Assembly (NCBI GenBank): GCA_018402765.1
Contig: JAGYIE010000002.1
Span: forward strand, 124,001 to 188,000
Direction of reading: 5' to 3'
Source of the DNA: Vicingaceae bacterium
GTDB lineage: Bacteria; Bacteroidota; Bacteroidia; Flavobacteriales_E; Vicingaceae
DNA length: 64,000 nt
The notes beneath the pieces were generated by a model. It saw only the letters and a program-made list of their open reading frames with translations. It made no database searches and was not told the origin of the DNA. The position numbers and the translations under genes were made by a program. Positions 34,698 to 44,013 of the stretch are shown here, in pieces (within the stretch, counting starts at the first letter, position 1; each line of letters starts with the position of its first letter).

Positions 34698-35835
34698 AGA
34701 GAATAAACCCATAGAAGACCTTTTTAAAGATGCCTTCGAGCATTTTGAAAAAACACCGAGCAACAGTGTTTGGTCAGGCATTCAAGCAGAAATAAATGCA
34801 CTTGCAACAGGAGCAGCTGTCGCAGCAAAAAGCGCTATGAGTATTGGTGCTAAGATTGGAATTGCGGTAGCTACCATAGGCGTTATAGCGACTACTTTAT
34901 ACGTTGGCTTCACTAATTCAAATGATGACAATAGAGCAATTACTCAACAAGAAGTAATAACACAGCAAAAAAAGGCCCTTATTCCTGCTGTTGAAGAAGA
35001 AAGTAATTCACCTGAAACTACAAATGACGAGATTAAAAACATAGAAATTCAAAGAAGTGTTAGCACAAATAAAAATCAAGCTAATTCAATAATTGATAAT
35101 TCTAACAATCAAATAAAAGCCTCTTCTTATAAAAACAATCAATCAACAGCTAAAGCTACAGGCAATTCTACAAAAAAGCTAGTAACCCCAACAAATCCAA
35201 TAGCAAACATTGTAGGCAATGTAGTTATTTCAGAAAATAAAGAAATAACTGAACAGCATGAAATAGCAACTAACCAAGTAAATGAAGCTCTGCAAGAAAG
35301 TAAAGAGGAGCATGCAGTGACGGCTTCATTGAAAGCGGAAATTAATGTAAATAAAACAAGTGGGGAGGTTCCATTTCAATTGACCTTTAACACTCTTGAA
35401 GAAGCTGATTCATATACTTGGAAACTTAATGGTTTAACGATTAGTAATAGCAAAAGTAGTTCAATAGAAGTAACTGTAGATGGAACACAGAAGCTAGAGT
35501 TGACGGTATCTAAAGGTAAGGTTTCAGCACAATCAATTCAGATTATAGATGCCAAAAGATCAACATCAATGAAGGTCATTCCAAACATATTTACACCCAA
35601 CCAAGACGGCATGAATGATGTTTTTAGAATAGAAGGTAACTTTGAGCAGCTTTCAGTGAAAATACTTGATCAGAACTATAAAGAATTACACAATTGGACA
35701 GGCGAATATGGCTTCTGGGATGGCTCAAATCCTGATGGAAGCATGGCTCCCAATGGCGTATATTTTTATGTTGGCAGTTACCAAAAAGATGGAAAAAAAG
35801 AAACTATGAAAGGTAGTGTAACGCTGAGGAGATAG
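34690..35835 (+). CDS. Putative membrane anti-sigma factor with PKD-like and T9SS type B-like C-terminal domain
   Basis: This 381-residue protein starts at GTG inside the sigma gene. The cytoplasmic segment (1-50) has the LFKDAFEHFEKTPSNSVWSGI pattern seen in proteins paired with Bacteroidota ECF factors. One membrane helix follows (about 54-74), then a Ser/Asn/Thr-rich linker (about 75-210), a PKD-like beta-sandwich (about 217-288) and a C-terminal domain (297-381) with IPNIFTPNQDGMNDVFRI and NGVYFYVGSY. The last domain is the CHU_C/gliding-motility type used as a T9SS type B signal. No cleavable signal peptide is visible, so the helix probably anchors it in the inner membrane with the sorting-like domain in the periplasm. 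Confidence 0.78.
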   Translation: MNKENKPIEDLFKDAFEHFEKTPSNSVWSGIQAEINALATGAAVAAKSAMSIGAKIGIAVATIGVIATTLYVGFTNSNDDNRAITQQEVITQQKKALIPAVEEESNSPETTNDEIKNIEIQRSVSTNKNQANSIIDNSNNQIKASSYKNNQSTAKATGNSTKKLVTPTNPIANIVGNVVISENKEITEQHEIATNQVNEALQESKEEHAVTASLKAEINVNKTSGEVPFQLTFNTLEEADSYTWKLNGLTISNSKSSSIEVTVDGTQKLELTVSKGKVSAQSIQIIDAKRSTSMKVIPNIFTPNQDGMNDVFRIEGNFEQLSVKILDQNYKELHNWTGEYGFWDGSNPDGSMAPNGVYFYVGSYQKDGKKETMKGSVTLRR

Positions 35836-35839
35836 ATAA

Positions 35840-35885
35840 TCGAATAGCTTTTCCAAAGTTTTAGAACCTTGGAAAAGCCATTCGA
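35840..35885. terminator. Convergent hairpin after the anti-sigma gene
   Basis: TCGAAT, one unpaired base and GCTTTTCCAA (35840-35856) pair with TTGGAAAAGC, one base and ATTCGA (35869-35885), around a 12-base loop. It sits between convergent genes. There is no real U-tract, so it may act with Rho or by RNA processing. Confidence 0.6.
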
Positions 35886-35886
35886 A

Positions 35887-38800
35887 TCAATAATTTAAAT
35901 TAGATCCAAGCCACTTTTCGATGTATTCGTCTGAAGTGGCTTTTCTTTTTGCGTAGTCTTGCACTTGGTCTTTACCTATTTTACCCAACCCAAAATACTT
36001 CGCATGGGGGCTTGCAAAATACAAACCACTAACCGCAGCAGTTGGATACATGGCAAATGATCCGGTTAGTTCGATACCTGTGTATTCTTGGGCATTTAAC
36101 AGTTCAAAAATTAATGGTTTCTCTGTATGATCTGGGCAAGCAGGATAACCTGCAGCTGGACGTATACCGCGATAGGTTTCTTTTATTAACTCTTCATTAC
36201 CCAATGTTTCATCCTTAGCGTATCCCCAAAATTCCCTTCGCACACGCTTATGCAATAATTCTGCAAAAGCTTCTGCCAATCGGTCTGCTAAGGCTTTTAG
36301 CATTATACTACTATAATCATCATGGTCATCCTCAAATCTTTTTACGTGAGGCTCTATTCCTAAGCCTGTAGTAACAGCAAAACCACCAATATAATCTAGC
36401 TTTCCTGATTCTTTAGGTGCTATAAAATCGGCTAGACTTAGGTTAGCTATATTTGATGCTTTCTTATTTTGTTGGCGTAATAAATGAAGAATTTTTATAA
36501 GCTGCCCACTTTCAGGATGATAAACCTCCATATCTTCACCTACTGTATTTGCCGGCCATATTCCATAAACCCCTTTTGCAGTTAACCATTTTTCATCAAT
36601 GATTTGCTTCAACATTTTCTGCGCATCGGCAAATACTTTTTTTGCTTCTTCGCCTACATATTCGTTTTCGAAAATAGCCGGATACTTTCCTTTTAACTCC
36701 CATGTGCTAAAAAATGGTGTCCAATCAATGTATTTTGACAACTCTTCTATCGAATAATCATCAAAAACATGTACGCCTAGTTTCTTGGGCGTATATATTT
36801 CTTCCTTTTCCCAGTCAATCTTAAATTTGTTGGCTTTAGCCTCCTCAAATGGAACATACTCCTTGTGTCCAGTTCTAGAAAGGTGTGCTTCTCTCACCTG
36901 CTCGTACTCAACGTCTAGGTTAGCAATGTATATATCCCTTGCTTTCTTATTGGCGCTCAATAACGTGCTGGCTACGGGTACACTTCTAGAAGCATCCAAT
37001 ACATGTACTACCGGGTGATTATATTTTTGAGCAATCTTAACAGCAGTATGCGCCTTAGAAGTAGTAGCGCCTCCAATTAACAATGGAATATCAAATCCTT
37101 CTCGTTGCATTTCGCTAGCCATATACACCATTTCATCTAATGATGGTGTAATTAGACCTGAAAGTCCAATCATGTCCACTTGATGTTTCCGAGCTTCTTC
37201 CAAAATCTTTTCAGGTGGTACCATTACACCTAAGTCGATTACCTCAAAATTATTACAGGCTAAAACAACGCCTACGATATTTTTACCAATATCGTGAACA
37301 TCCCCTTTTACAGTAGCCATTAGTATTTTGCCGGCATTCTTTTTCTCGCTTCCACCCCTTTTCTTCGCCTCTTCAATAAACGGCAATAAATAAGCGACTG
37401 ACTTTTTCATTACCCGCGCGCTTTTTACCACTTGGGGTAAAAACATTTTTCCAGAGCCGAATAAATCTCCAACTACATTCATACCATCCATCAATGGTCC
37501 TTCAATAACCTCTAATGGCTGATCATACAACAATCTAGCTTCCTCACTATCTTCATCTATAAATTCTACGATTCCTTTTACTAAGGCGTGTGTCAACCGT
37601 TCTTGAACAGGAGCATCTCTCCAAGCCATGTCTCTTACAGCAACTTTGCCGTCTCCTTTTACCGATTCTGCAAACGTGAGTAAGTCATCTGTAGCTTCAG
37701 GACTCTTATTTAACAATACGGCCTCTATCTTTTCTAATAAATCTTTTGGGATATCCTCATACACTTCGATCATTCCTGCATTGACAATCCCCATATCCAA
37801 GCCATGCTTAATGCCATGGTATAAGAATGCTGAATTCATTGCTTCACGAACTACATTATTCCCTCTAAAAGAAAAAGATACATTACTTACACCACCGCTA
37901 ACTAAAGCTCCTGGCAGATTTTCTTTTATCCATTTGGTCGCATTAAAAAAGTCAACTGCATAGTTATTATGCTCCTCTATTCCAGTACCAATCGTTAGAA
38001 TATTCGGATCAAAAATGACATCCTGAGGCGGAAACCCTACTTGCTTTGTAAGAATGTTATACGCACGCTCGCAAATTTGGATTTTCTTCTCAAAGTTATC
38101 CGCTTGACCTTGCTCATCAAAAGCCATTACAATTACAGCAGCTCCATATTTACGAACCAATTGTGCCTGTTTGATGAATTGTTCTTCTCCTTCCTTTAAA
38201 CTAATCGAGTTAACAATTGATTTTCCTTGAGTACACTTTAAACCAGCTTCAATTACAGACCATTTAGAAGAATCAATCATAATTGGGACTCGAGAAATCT
38301 CAGGATCTGATGCAATCATATTGAGAAATGCTGTCATTTCCTCTTCAGAGTCTAGCATCCCTTCATCCATATTGACGTCAATAATTTGAGCTCCACCTTC
38401 TACTTGATCTAATGCAACAGCAAGCGCATCTTCATATCTTTTCTCTTTAATTAGTCGTGCAAACTTTTTAGATCCGGTAACGTTTGTCCGCTCTCCTATA
38501 TTAACAAAATTGGTATTTGAAGTTATTTCCATAGGCTCTAATCCACTATATTGTGGATTAGCAGGCTGTTCTTGAGGAATTCGAGGTGGATGTTTTGCAG
38601 CTATTTCAGCTATTCGGCTTATGTGTTCAGGAGTAGTTCCGCAGCAACCGCCAATAATATTTACAAGCCCATTCTTTATAAAGTCTTCAATAAAACCACC
38701 CATCTGCTCAGGTGATTCGTCATATTCGCCAAAAGCATTTGGTAAACCTGCATTCGGGTGAGCACTTACAAATATATCTGTCTTTTTTCCTACATTAACA

Positions 38801-39558
38801 AGGTAAGGACGCATATCTTTAGCTCCTAGTGCACAATTGAATCCAACTGACAAAAGCGGCATATGTGAAATAGAAATTAAAAACGCTTCTGCAGTTTGTC
38901 CTGATAATGTTCGACCACTTGCATCCGTGATTGTACCAGAAATCATAATTGGTAGCTCTATGTCCCGCTCTTTATAAACACTATCAATCGCAAATAATGC
39001 AGCCTTAGCATTTAGGGTATCTGTAATCGTTTCTATAAGCAGGATATCTGCACCACCATCTATTAAACCTTCAGCTTGCTCTTTAAAAGCCACCACTAAT
39101 TGATCAAAAGTAATCGCTCTGAAACCAGGATTATTTACATCGGGCGACATGGAAGCTAGCTTAGTAGTAGGCCCCATAGAACCTGCAACGAAACGAGGTT
39201 TGTTCGGTTCCTTAAGTGTAAATTCATTAGCTACTTCTTTTGCTATTTTAGCTGATTGGTAATTAATTTGATAGACATGCGCCGCCATCTCATAATCATC
39301 TTGCGCTATACTATTCCCTGAGAATGTATTTGTTTCAATAATATCAGATCCTGCCTCAAAATATGCTGCATGAATCTCTTTAATAATATCAGGCCTGGTT
39401 ATGGAGAGCAAATCATTATTACCCCGTAAAGGCTTATGATGATCTTTAAAGAATTCTCCTCTAAAATCTTCTTCAGTTAATTTATAACGCTGAATCATGG
39501 TGCCCATAGCTCCATCTAAAACCAAAATGCGTTCTCTTAATAGATCTGTTATATTCAT
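35887..39558 (-). CDS. metH: Cobalamin-dependent methionine synthase
   Basis: MetH transfers a methyl group from 5-methyl-THF to homocysteine through cobalamin. The 1223-residue single chain holds all four modules. These are the homocysteine-binding barrel ([10 protein letters not shown] near the start; zinc Cys in GFNCALG and GGCCGT), the pterin-binding barrel ([11 protein letters not shown]), the B12 cap and Rossmann domain ([12 protein letters not shown], with the cobalt-ligand His) and the C-terminal AdoMet reactivation domain ([12 protein letters not shown]). I start at ATG 39558; the open frame extends to a TTG at 39564, but that lies in the terminator U-tract of the riboswitch. A SAM-I riboswitch controls it. 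Confidence 0.97.
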   Translation of the reverse strand: MNITDLLRERILVLDGAMGTMIQRYKLTEEDFRGEFFKDHHKPLRGNNDLLSITRPDIIKEIHAAYFEAGSDIIETNTFSGNSIAQDDYEMAAHVYQINYQSAKIAKEVANEFTLKEPNKPRFVAGSMGPTTKLASMSPDVNNPGFRAITFDQLVVAFKEQAEGLIDGGADILLIETITDTLNAKAALFAIDSVYKERDIELPIMISGTITDASGRTLSGQTAEAFLISISHMPLLSVGFNCALGAKDMRPYLVNVGKKTDIFVSAHPNAGLPNAFGEYDESPEQMGGFIEDFIKNGLVNIIGGCCGTTPEHISRIAEIAAKHPPRIPQEQPANPQYSGLEPMEITSNTNFVNIGERTNVTGSKKFARLIKEKRYEDALAVALDQVEGGAQIIDVNMDEGMLDSEEEMTAFLNMIASDPEISRVPIMIDSSKWSVIEAGLKCTQGKSIVNSISLKEGEEQFIKQAQLVRKYGAAVIVMAFDEQGQADNFEKKIQICERAYNILTKQVGFPPQDVIFDPNILTIGTGIEEHNNYAVDFFNATKWIKENLPGALVSGGVSNVSFSFRGNNVVREAMNSAFLYHGIKHGLDMGIVNAGMIEVYEDIPKDLLEKIEAVLLNKSPEATDDLLTFAESVKGDGKVAVRDMAWRDAPVQERLTHALVKGIVEFIDEDSEEARLLYDQPLEVIEGPLMDGMNVVGDLFGSGKMFLPQVVKSARVMKKSVAYLLPFIEEAKKRGGSEKKNAGKILMATVKGDVHDIGKNIVGVVLACNNFEVIDLGVMVPPEKILEEARKHQVDMIGLSGLITPSLDEMVYMASEMQREGFDIPLLIGGATTSKAHTAVKIAQKYNHPVVHVLDASRSVPVASTLLSANKKARDIYIANLDVEYEQVREAHLSRTGHKEYVPFEEAKANKFKIDWEKEEIYTPKKLGVHVFDDYSIEELSKYIDWTPFFSTWELKGKYPAIFENEYVGEEAKKVFADAQKMLKQIIDEKWLTAKGVYGIWPANTVGEDMEVYHPESGQLIKILHLLRQQNKKASNIANLSLADFIAPKESGKLDYIGGFAVTTGLGIEPHVKRFEDDHDDYSSIMLKALADRLAEAFAELLHKRVRREFWGYAKDETLGNEELIKETYRGIRPAAGYPACPDHTEKPLIFELLNAQEYTGIELTGSFAMYPTAAVSGLYFASPHAKYFGLGKIGKDQVQDYAKRKATSDEYIEKWLGSNLNY

Positions 39559-39561
39559 AAA

Positions 39562-39722
39562 CAAAAATGCAAAAGCCCTATTAACTATAAGTCAAAAGGG
39601 CTTTTGCATGTATATCTTTTGACTCATCTCTTTTTATAAAAAAAGGAATTAGCACCTTTCTCATATACTGAGGTGGTTGCTAAGGTTTCACAGGGCCTTT
39701 CCCTCCACCTTTCTTGATAAGT
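39562..39722 (-). promoter_or_regulatory. SAM-I (S-box) riboswitch with terminator expression platform
   Basis: On the minus strand the aptamer runs from ACTTATC (39722-39716, P1 5' strand) to GATGAGT (39628-39622, P1 3' strand). Between lie the conserved AAGGTGGAGGGA, GGCCCTGTGAAACC, AGCAACC and AAGGTGCTAATTCC. P3 (CTCA/TGAG) and P4 (U-run/A-run) are visible. The expression platform is a 13-bp terminator stem (39597-39609 with 39567-39579) followed by TTTTTG. A competing 9-bp antiterminator is AGTCAAAAG (39624-39616) with CTTTTGACT (39598-39590). Its first three bases are the end of the P1 3' strand, so SAM binding should release the terminator and switch metH off. Confidence 0.93.
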
Positions 39723-39744
39723 AAACGTAAATTATAAGAACGCT

Positions 39745-40002
39745 TTATGCTGATGCTTGATTATTCTTCTTGTAATGTCTGTACATGAAGAATCCAATAG
39801 TTCCAATTAATAAATAAGGAAATATAATTAAATAGGTAATCCCGTCATTAACACCATTCCCTAAAGAGCTCTCCCCGGACTCTAAATTGCTTTCTAAAAC
39901 TGCTTTACACATACTACATTGCGCCATTGAGGCATCTGCAACAAATAAGAAAGCTATAAAAGTAGCTGATAATAAAAATGATGAATAGAATTTATATTTC
40001 AT
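39745..40002 (-). CDS. Small membrane protein with CxxC, linked to oxidase assembly
   Basis: This is an 85-residue protein with an N-terminal signal or helix (about 8-25, ending in ASMAQ), then a CSMC motif (about 29-32) and a second helix (about 56-74) before a basic tail. I do not recognise a characterised family. It closes the oxidase assembly run after the DUF420 protein, 19 bases downstream. The CxxC on the periplasmic side next to SCO1 suggests a thiol or copper-handling role, which is inference. The metH leader follows without a clear terminator. Confidence 0.72.
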   Translation of the reverse strand: MKYKFYSSFLLSATFIAFLFVADASMAQCSMCKAVLESNLESGESSLGNGVNDGITYLIIFPYLLIGTIGFFMYRHYKKNNQASA

Positions 40003-40021
40003 AAAATCTAGTAATAAGTTT

Positions 40022-40543
40022 TTAATAATAAGGAGAAATCATAAAATAGACAATAACTCCTGTAATTGTCACATACAACCATAATGGCAGAGTCCAACGA
40101 GCAATTTTCTTATGCTTATCAAACTTTTGTGCTAAAGCACGCGATAATGTAATAAGCACTAATGGAACTATTGCTATTGCCAATATGATATGCGTTAATA
40201 AAATAAACAAATAAACATATCGAATGGTTCCTTCTCCACCATAAATTGTTGACTCTGTTGTAGCGTGATATGTAACATAACTCACAAGAAATAACACCGA
40301 AACGCCTACTGCAGAAAGCATTAATTTTTTATGAAGTTCAAAGTTCTTTTGCTTTACTGCCCATCCTGCAGCAATTAATAATACAGTTGCAATAGAATTT
40401 AGGGTTGCATTTACCTTTGGCAAAAAGGAAAAGTAATCAGTAGCAATTGACTCTTTTGGCATTAAATACAAGATAGCGACTACCACAGGAATTAAAATCG
40501 ATACAACAGCAATTAGTGGTTTTAAGTTATAAGTCTTCTCCAT
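40022..40543 (-). CDS. DUF420 family membrane protein
   Basis: The 173-residue integral membrane protein has five hydrophobic helices and conserved His residues in YVTYHATT, HIILAIA and ELHKKLM. These match the DUF420 family (CtaM-like), implicated in maturation of haem-copper oxidase. Its start overlaps the SCO1 stop by one base, so the two are coupled. Context between SCO1 and the CSMC protein supports a role in haem or copper delivery to oxidase. Confidence 0.86.
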   Translation of the reverse strand: MEKTYNLKPLIAVVSILIPVVVAILYLMPKESIATDYFSFLPKVNATLNSIATVLLIAAGWAVKQKNFELHKKLMLSAVGVSVLFLVSYVTYHATTESTIYGGEGTIRYVYLFILLTHIILAIAIVPLVLITLSRALAQKFDKHKKIARWTLPLWLYVTITGVIVYFMISPYY

Positions 40544-41217
40544 TACTTTCTCTTCTTTTTTCTAGGAACATATTTTTCTACCAATAAAATTTCAATAGCA
40601 TCAAATAAGTCATTGGTTTCAGAAGCACTTGTTCCATCAAAGTATCCGCGAATTCTTCCCTTTCCATCAATTAAAATGATGTTTGCAGAATGAAGGAATC
40701 CACCAGGAGCAATGCTATCTTTTTGCGCAGAAACAAAATAACCATTAAATGCAACGTCATAAATCTTGTCCTTATCCCCCGATAGAAAAGTCCACTTATC
40801 TTCCATGGCATGAACTTTCTGGGCGTATTCCTTTAGTACTTCAGGGGTATCGTGCTCAGGGTTGACGGTTATTGATAGCAACTTAAAGTCTTTTCGATCT
40901 CTAAAACGATCTTGAACTTGAAGCATGTTTGTTGCCATTTTAGGACAAATAGTGGGGCATGTTGCGAAAAAAAAACTGGCAACGTAAATATTACTATCTA
41001 AATAGCTATTTGTAAATTCTATTCCATTCTGGTCAGTAAGAACGAAATTGGGTATTTGATGATATAGTGTATCCCCATTAGCATTCACCTCCTTTGGTCC
41101 GTAAATTAAAAGAGGCTTAAAATTATTAGTCCCCGTACTTAATACTAAATAAAGTAACGAGGGAACTAATAAAATTAAAATAAGTATAAGTGCTTTTTTC
41201 CTGTTGGAGTTTTGCAT
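40543..41217 (-). CDS. SCO1/SenC copper chaperone
   Basis: This is a 224-residue thioredoxin-fold protein anchored by an N-terminal helix (about 8-27). The copper-binding CPTICP motif (C87, C91) and the later His (about 176 in GGFLHSAN) form the classical Cys-Cys-His site. SCO proteins deliver Cu or electrons to the CuA site of cytochrome c oxidase subunit II. It lies in a run with the oxidase subunits and DUF420 protein. The family signature is complete. Confidence 0.94.
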   Translation of the reverse strand: MQNSNRKKALILILILLVPSLLYLVLSTGTNNFKPLLIYGPKEVNANGDTLYHQIPNFVLTDQNGIEFTNSYLDSNIYVASFFFATCPTICPKMATNMLQVQDRFRDRKDFKLLSITVNPEHDTPEVLKEYAQKVHAMEDKWTFLSGDKDKIYDVAFNGYFVSAQKDSIAPGGFLHSANIILIDGKGRIRGYFDGTSASETNDLFDAIEILLVEKYVPRKKKRK

Positions 41218-41225
41218 CTGTTTGA

Positions 41226-41591
41226 TTATTCAGCTAAAGGCAAGTAATCAGTTAGATTAAGATGCAGTGCTTCTGTTAGGAATATATATATTGCATAAAT
41301 CGCGAACACAATGAACGGTATTAGAACTACCATTTTAAAGTTTTTTCGCTCACCTCCAAGGTGCATATATGAAGCAACGATGTAGTATGCTTTGACTAAA
41401 GTTAGAACAATGAAGGTCCATTTAACGAATCCCCAAGCTATGCCCATATCTTGCCAAACTAATCCCAAAGTAACCTCAGCAGCTGTAACTGCTAACAATA
41501 CCCAAAAGATTACCCAAATCATTTTTCTTACTTTCTTCCCTTCCTCTTCTGAGTGTTTATGTGCGTATTCCGCAGTTCTATCAAAATCCAT
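41226..41591 (-). CDS. Cytochrome c oxidase subunit IV family protein
   Basis: The 121-residue protein has three predicted helices and the LVKAYYIVASYMHLGGERKN motif characteristic of the prokaryotic COX4/CtaF-type small subunit. It starts 30 bases after the 268-residue subunit III gene and ends 8 bases before SCO1. It stabilises the haem-copper oxidase; no cofactor residues are expected. The N-terminal stretch is charged and cytoplasmic. Confidence 0.88.
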   Translation of the reverse strand: MDFDRTAEYAHKHSEEEGKKVRKMIWVIFWVLLAVTAAEVTLGLVWQDMGIAWGFVKWTFIVLTLVKAYYIVASYMHLGGERKNFKMVVLIPFIVFAIYAIYIFLTEALHLNLTDYLPLAE

Positions 41592-41621
41592 GTTTATTAA
41601 CTATTTAAACGTTACTAGAAA

Positions 41622-42428
41622 TTATACTAAGTAGAAGAATGTAAATACGAATACCCACACTAAATCTACAAAGTGCCAGTACAAACCTACTTTTTCTACC
41701 ATCTCATAGTGGCCTCTCTTTTCATAAGTGCCTTTCAATACATTAACGAAAATTATAAAGTTAATTACTACACCACTAAAAACGTGAGTACCGTGAAAAC
41801 CTGTTATAAAAAAGAAAAAATCAGCAAATAATGGAACCCCATATTCATTAACCGTTAAGTTAGCTCCATATATCTCTGTTCCTTGAGCAATCATAGCAGC
41901 TGCGTCACTTCCTTTAATTGCATCAGCAACTCCGGGAATCATGAATGCATTTTTAGCCTCGTCAACCCATTGAACGATGGTTCCATCAGCCAACTGAAGT
42001 GCTCCTAATTCAGTACCATGAATAAAGTGATACCATTCCCATGCCTGAGAGCCAACGAAGATAAGACCTCCAACAATAGTTAGTGCCATCCAAAGAATCA
42101 CACTATCTCTCTTCATTCGCTGACCTGCCTCTACTGCCAATACCATAGTCACCGAACTCATGATTAATATAAAGGTCATCAAAGCAACATAAAGTAGTGG
42201 ATGATCTCCATGCATGAATGGAAAGTGGGTAAATACATCTTCGGCTACAGGCCAAACATCTTCAAACCGATGACGCATATAACCATAAGCGATGAGAAAT
42301 CCTGTAAATGTAAAAGCATCAGATACAAGGAAAAACCACATCATCATTTTTCCATAACTAATCCCGAATGGCGAGAATCCCCCTCCCCAAGTTTTTTTGT
42401 TGTCTAATGTCTCAGTGCTAGCTGACAT
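41622..42428 (-). CDS. Cytochrome c oxidase subunit III (long form)
   Basis: The 268-residue protein is a haem-copper oxidase subunit III with seven helices. Conserved patterns include GISYGKMMMWFFLVSDAFTF near the N-terminus, FFFITGFHGTHVFSG and the C-terminal GLYWHFVDLVWVFVF. Compared with its neighbour it has a soluble insertion of roughly 60 residues between central helices (from about residue 120). Tandem copies of subunit III are common in Bacteroidota caa3-type clusters. Subunits I and II are not in this window. Confidence 0.93.
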   Translation of the reverse strand: MSASTETLDNKKTWGGGFSPFGISYGKMMMWFFLVSDAFTFTGFLIAYGYMRHRFEDVWPVAEDVFTHFPFMHGDHPLLYVALMTFILIMSSVTMVLAVEAGQRMKRDSVILWMALTIVGGLIFVGSQAWEWYHFIHGTELGALQLADGTIVQWVDEAKNAFMIPGVADAIKGSDAAAMIAQGTEIYGANLTVNEYGVPLFADFFFFITGFHGTHVFSGVVINFIIFVNVLKGTYEKRGHYEMVEKVGLYWHFVDLVWVFVFTFFYLV

Positions 42429-42438
42429 ACTTAAAATT

Positions 42439-43023
42439 TTATACGATATAACTTAAAAACAAAAACAGATACAACCAAACAGCATCTAAGAAATGCCAAT
42501 AGATTGAACATACCTGCAAACCTAATAAATTTTTTGGCTCGTAAGCATTTTTAAAAGACTTAAAAAAGACCACAGACAAAGCTACTAAACCGCCAAAGAG
42601 GTGAAGTAAGTGAACTAATGTAAGAATATATAAAAACGACCCAGAGGCGTTACTTTGACTTCCTGTAAAATATACTTCTCCTTGAGTAAGCTGAGCCCAT
42701 GCCTGAACTTGTGACCAAGTAAATACTAACCCTAAAAACAAGGTAGCCCCTAAAAATATTCTTACGGCATTAAATTTAGACTTCTTCGCAGATTGCAGAG
42801 CCATAAATAAAGTAGCGCTGCTTAATAAAATAACAACAGTGCTAACCCAAAACATAGTTGGCATATAAAATTGAAGCCAAACACCGTCGGCTTTTCTAAC
42901 TATAACTGCTGATGTTAATCCTGCAAAAAGCATAACAATACTAATCATACCCACCCACAATAGTGGCTTCATCACCTTTTGCTTGTGATCCTTATCTTCG
43001 AACGTATTTGTAACTGCCATCAT
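42439..43023 (-). CDS. Cytochrome c oxidase subunit III (short form)
   Basis: The 194-residue haem-copper oxidase subunit III paralogue has five helices. The LVHLLHLFGGLVALSVVFF and LQVCSIYWHFLDAVWLYLF motifs are typical. It lacks the soluble insertion of the downstream 268-residue copy. It lies 3 bases after ctaB and 10 bases before the longer paralogue. The start MMAV offers two adjacent ATG codons. It is a structural subunit that helps maintain proton uptake. Confidence 0.92.
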   Translation of the reverse strand: MMAVTNTFEDKDHKQKVMKPLLWVGMISIVMLFAGLTSAVIVRKADGVWLQFYMPTMFWVSTVVILLSSATLFMALQSAKKSKFNAVRIFLGATLFLGLVFTWSQVQAWAQLTQGEVYFTGSQSNASGSFLYILTLVHLLHLFGGLVALSVVFFKSFKNAYEPKNLLGLQVCSIYWHFLDAVWLYLFLFLSYIV

Positions 43024-43026
43024 TGG

Positions 43027-43920
43027 TTAAATTTTATCAAAATACAACGCGATTAAAACTATTGGAATGTAAACAAATGATGCGAACATTAGTTTTGTAG
43101 CTGATTTCATTTCATTAGTTCTATACAACTTAACAGCAGGAACTAACATAATAACACCCGCAATAGCAATAAAAACTGCAGCAACTAATCCGGCCATCCC
43201 AAACATAATTGGAAGAAAACTAGTGGCTATCATAAATAAGGTGTACACTAAAATTAAAAATGAAGATAGCGAATCTCTTCCATTCGGAGAAGGTAACAAC
43301 CTAAAACCGGCCTTAAGATAATCATCATTAATTTTCCAAGCAATAGCCCAAAAATGAGGGAATTGCCACATAAATTGCAATGCAAATAGAATACCTGGCT
43401 CCAGTCCGAATGTACCTGTAGCTGCTACCCAACCTAACATTGGAGGTATTGCCCCGGGGAACGCCCCAACAAATACTGCCCATGGCGTTATCCTTTTTAA
43501 AGGAGTATAAATCGCAACATAAGAAAACAATGCCAAAACGCCTAAAACGCCTGTTAGTGTATTTAAGTAGAAAAGCATTACAACACCTACAAATCCAGTC
43601 ATTGAAGCAACTAGGAAACCTTCACTAATCGCCATTCTACCTGCTGCAATAGGGCGATCTTTAGTTCTGTCCATGAGCTTATCCAAATCCCTTTCAATTA
43701 TCTGGTTAAACCCGTTAGAAGATCCTGTAACTAAAAATCCACCAACACATAATATAGTTAAGATAGTCCAATCAATAGTGGGCACAGCTAACATATAACC
43801 TAACACAGCAGAAAACACAACTAAAGAGGACAATCGTAATTTTATAAATGCAGCGTAGTCTCCAATCTTAGAAGAAATGGTTGTGGTTTGGATAGCTTCT
43901 TTTTCTGCTGTTAAACTCAT
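43027..43920 (-). CDS. ctaB: Protohaem IX farnesyltransferase (haem O synthase)
   Basis: This UbiA-family prenyltransferase farnesylates haem b to haem o for cytochrome oxidase. The 297-residue protein has about eight to nine helices. The first Asp-rich motif is NGFNQIIERDLDKLMDRT (about 70-87), and PLKRITPWAVFVGAFPGAIPP also fits haem O synthases. I chose ATG 43920 over the upstream ATG 43950: the longer start would lie inside the promoter and a 12-bp palindrome. It heads the oxidase assembly operon. Confidence 0.95.
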   Translation of the reverse strand: MSLTAEKEAIQTTTISSKIGDYAAFIKLRLSSLVVFSAVLGYMLAVPTIDWTILTILCVGGFLVTGSSNGFNQIIERDLDKLMDRTKDRPIAAGRMAISEGFLVASMTGFVGVVMLFYLNTLTGVLGVLALFSYVAIYTPLKRITPWAVFVGAFPGAIPPMLGWVAATGTFGLEPGILFALQFMWQFPHFWAIAWKINDDYLKAGFRLLPSPNGRDSLSSFLILVYTLFMIATSFLPIMFGMAGLVAAVFIAIAGVIMLVPAVKLYRTNEMKSATKLMFASFVYIPIVLIALYFDKI

Positions 43921-43922
43921 AA

Positions 43923-43981
43923 ATGGAATTCCATTCAAATGGAAACACAAAATTAAGAATTATTTCAAGTAAGGAATGCAA
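43923..43981 (-). promoter_or_regulatory. ctaB: ctaB promoter and palindromic leader
   Basis: On the minus strand TTG (43981-43979), a 23-base spacer and TAATTTTG (43955-43948) match the Bacteroidota promoter pattern. The short leader contains the perfect 12-bp palindrome ATGGAATTCCAT (43923-43934), two bases before the start codon. A further TTCCAT half-site can pair instead to give TTCCAT-TTGA-ATGGAA. The region could be an operator or a translational hairpin. Confidence 0.55.
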
Positions 43982-43986
43982 AAGTG

Positions 43987-44013
43987 ACTTATTTAAATCA
44001 AATTCAAATAAGT
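43987..44013 (-). terminator. Weak hairpin after the glycan operon
   Basis: ACTTATTT (43987-43994) and AAATAAGT (44006-44013) form a perfect 8-bp AT-rich stem directly after the stop of the last barrel gene. There is no T-run, so it is only a candidate boundary between the glycan operon and ctaB. Confidence 0.35.
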
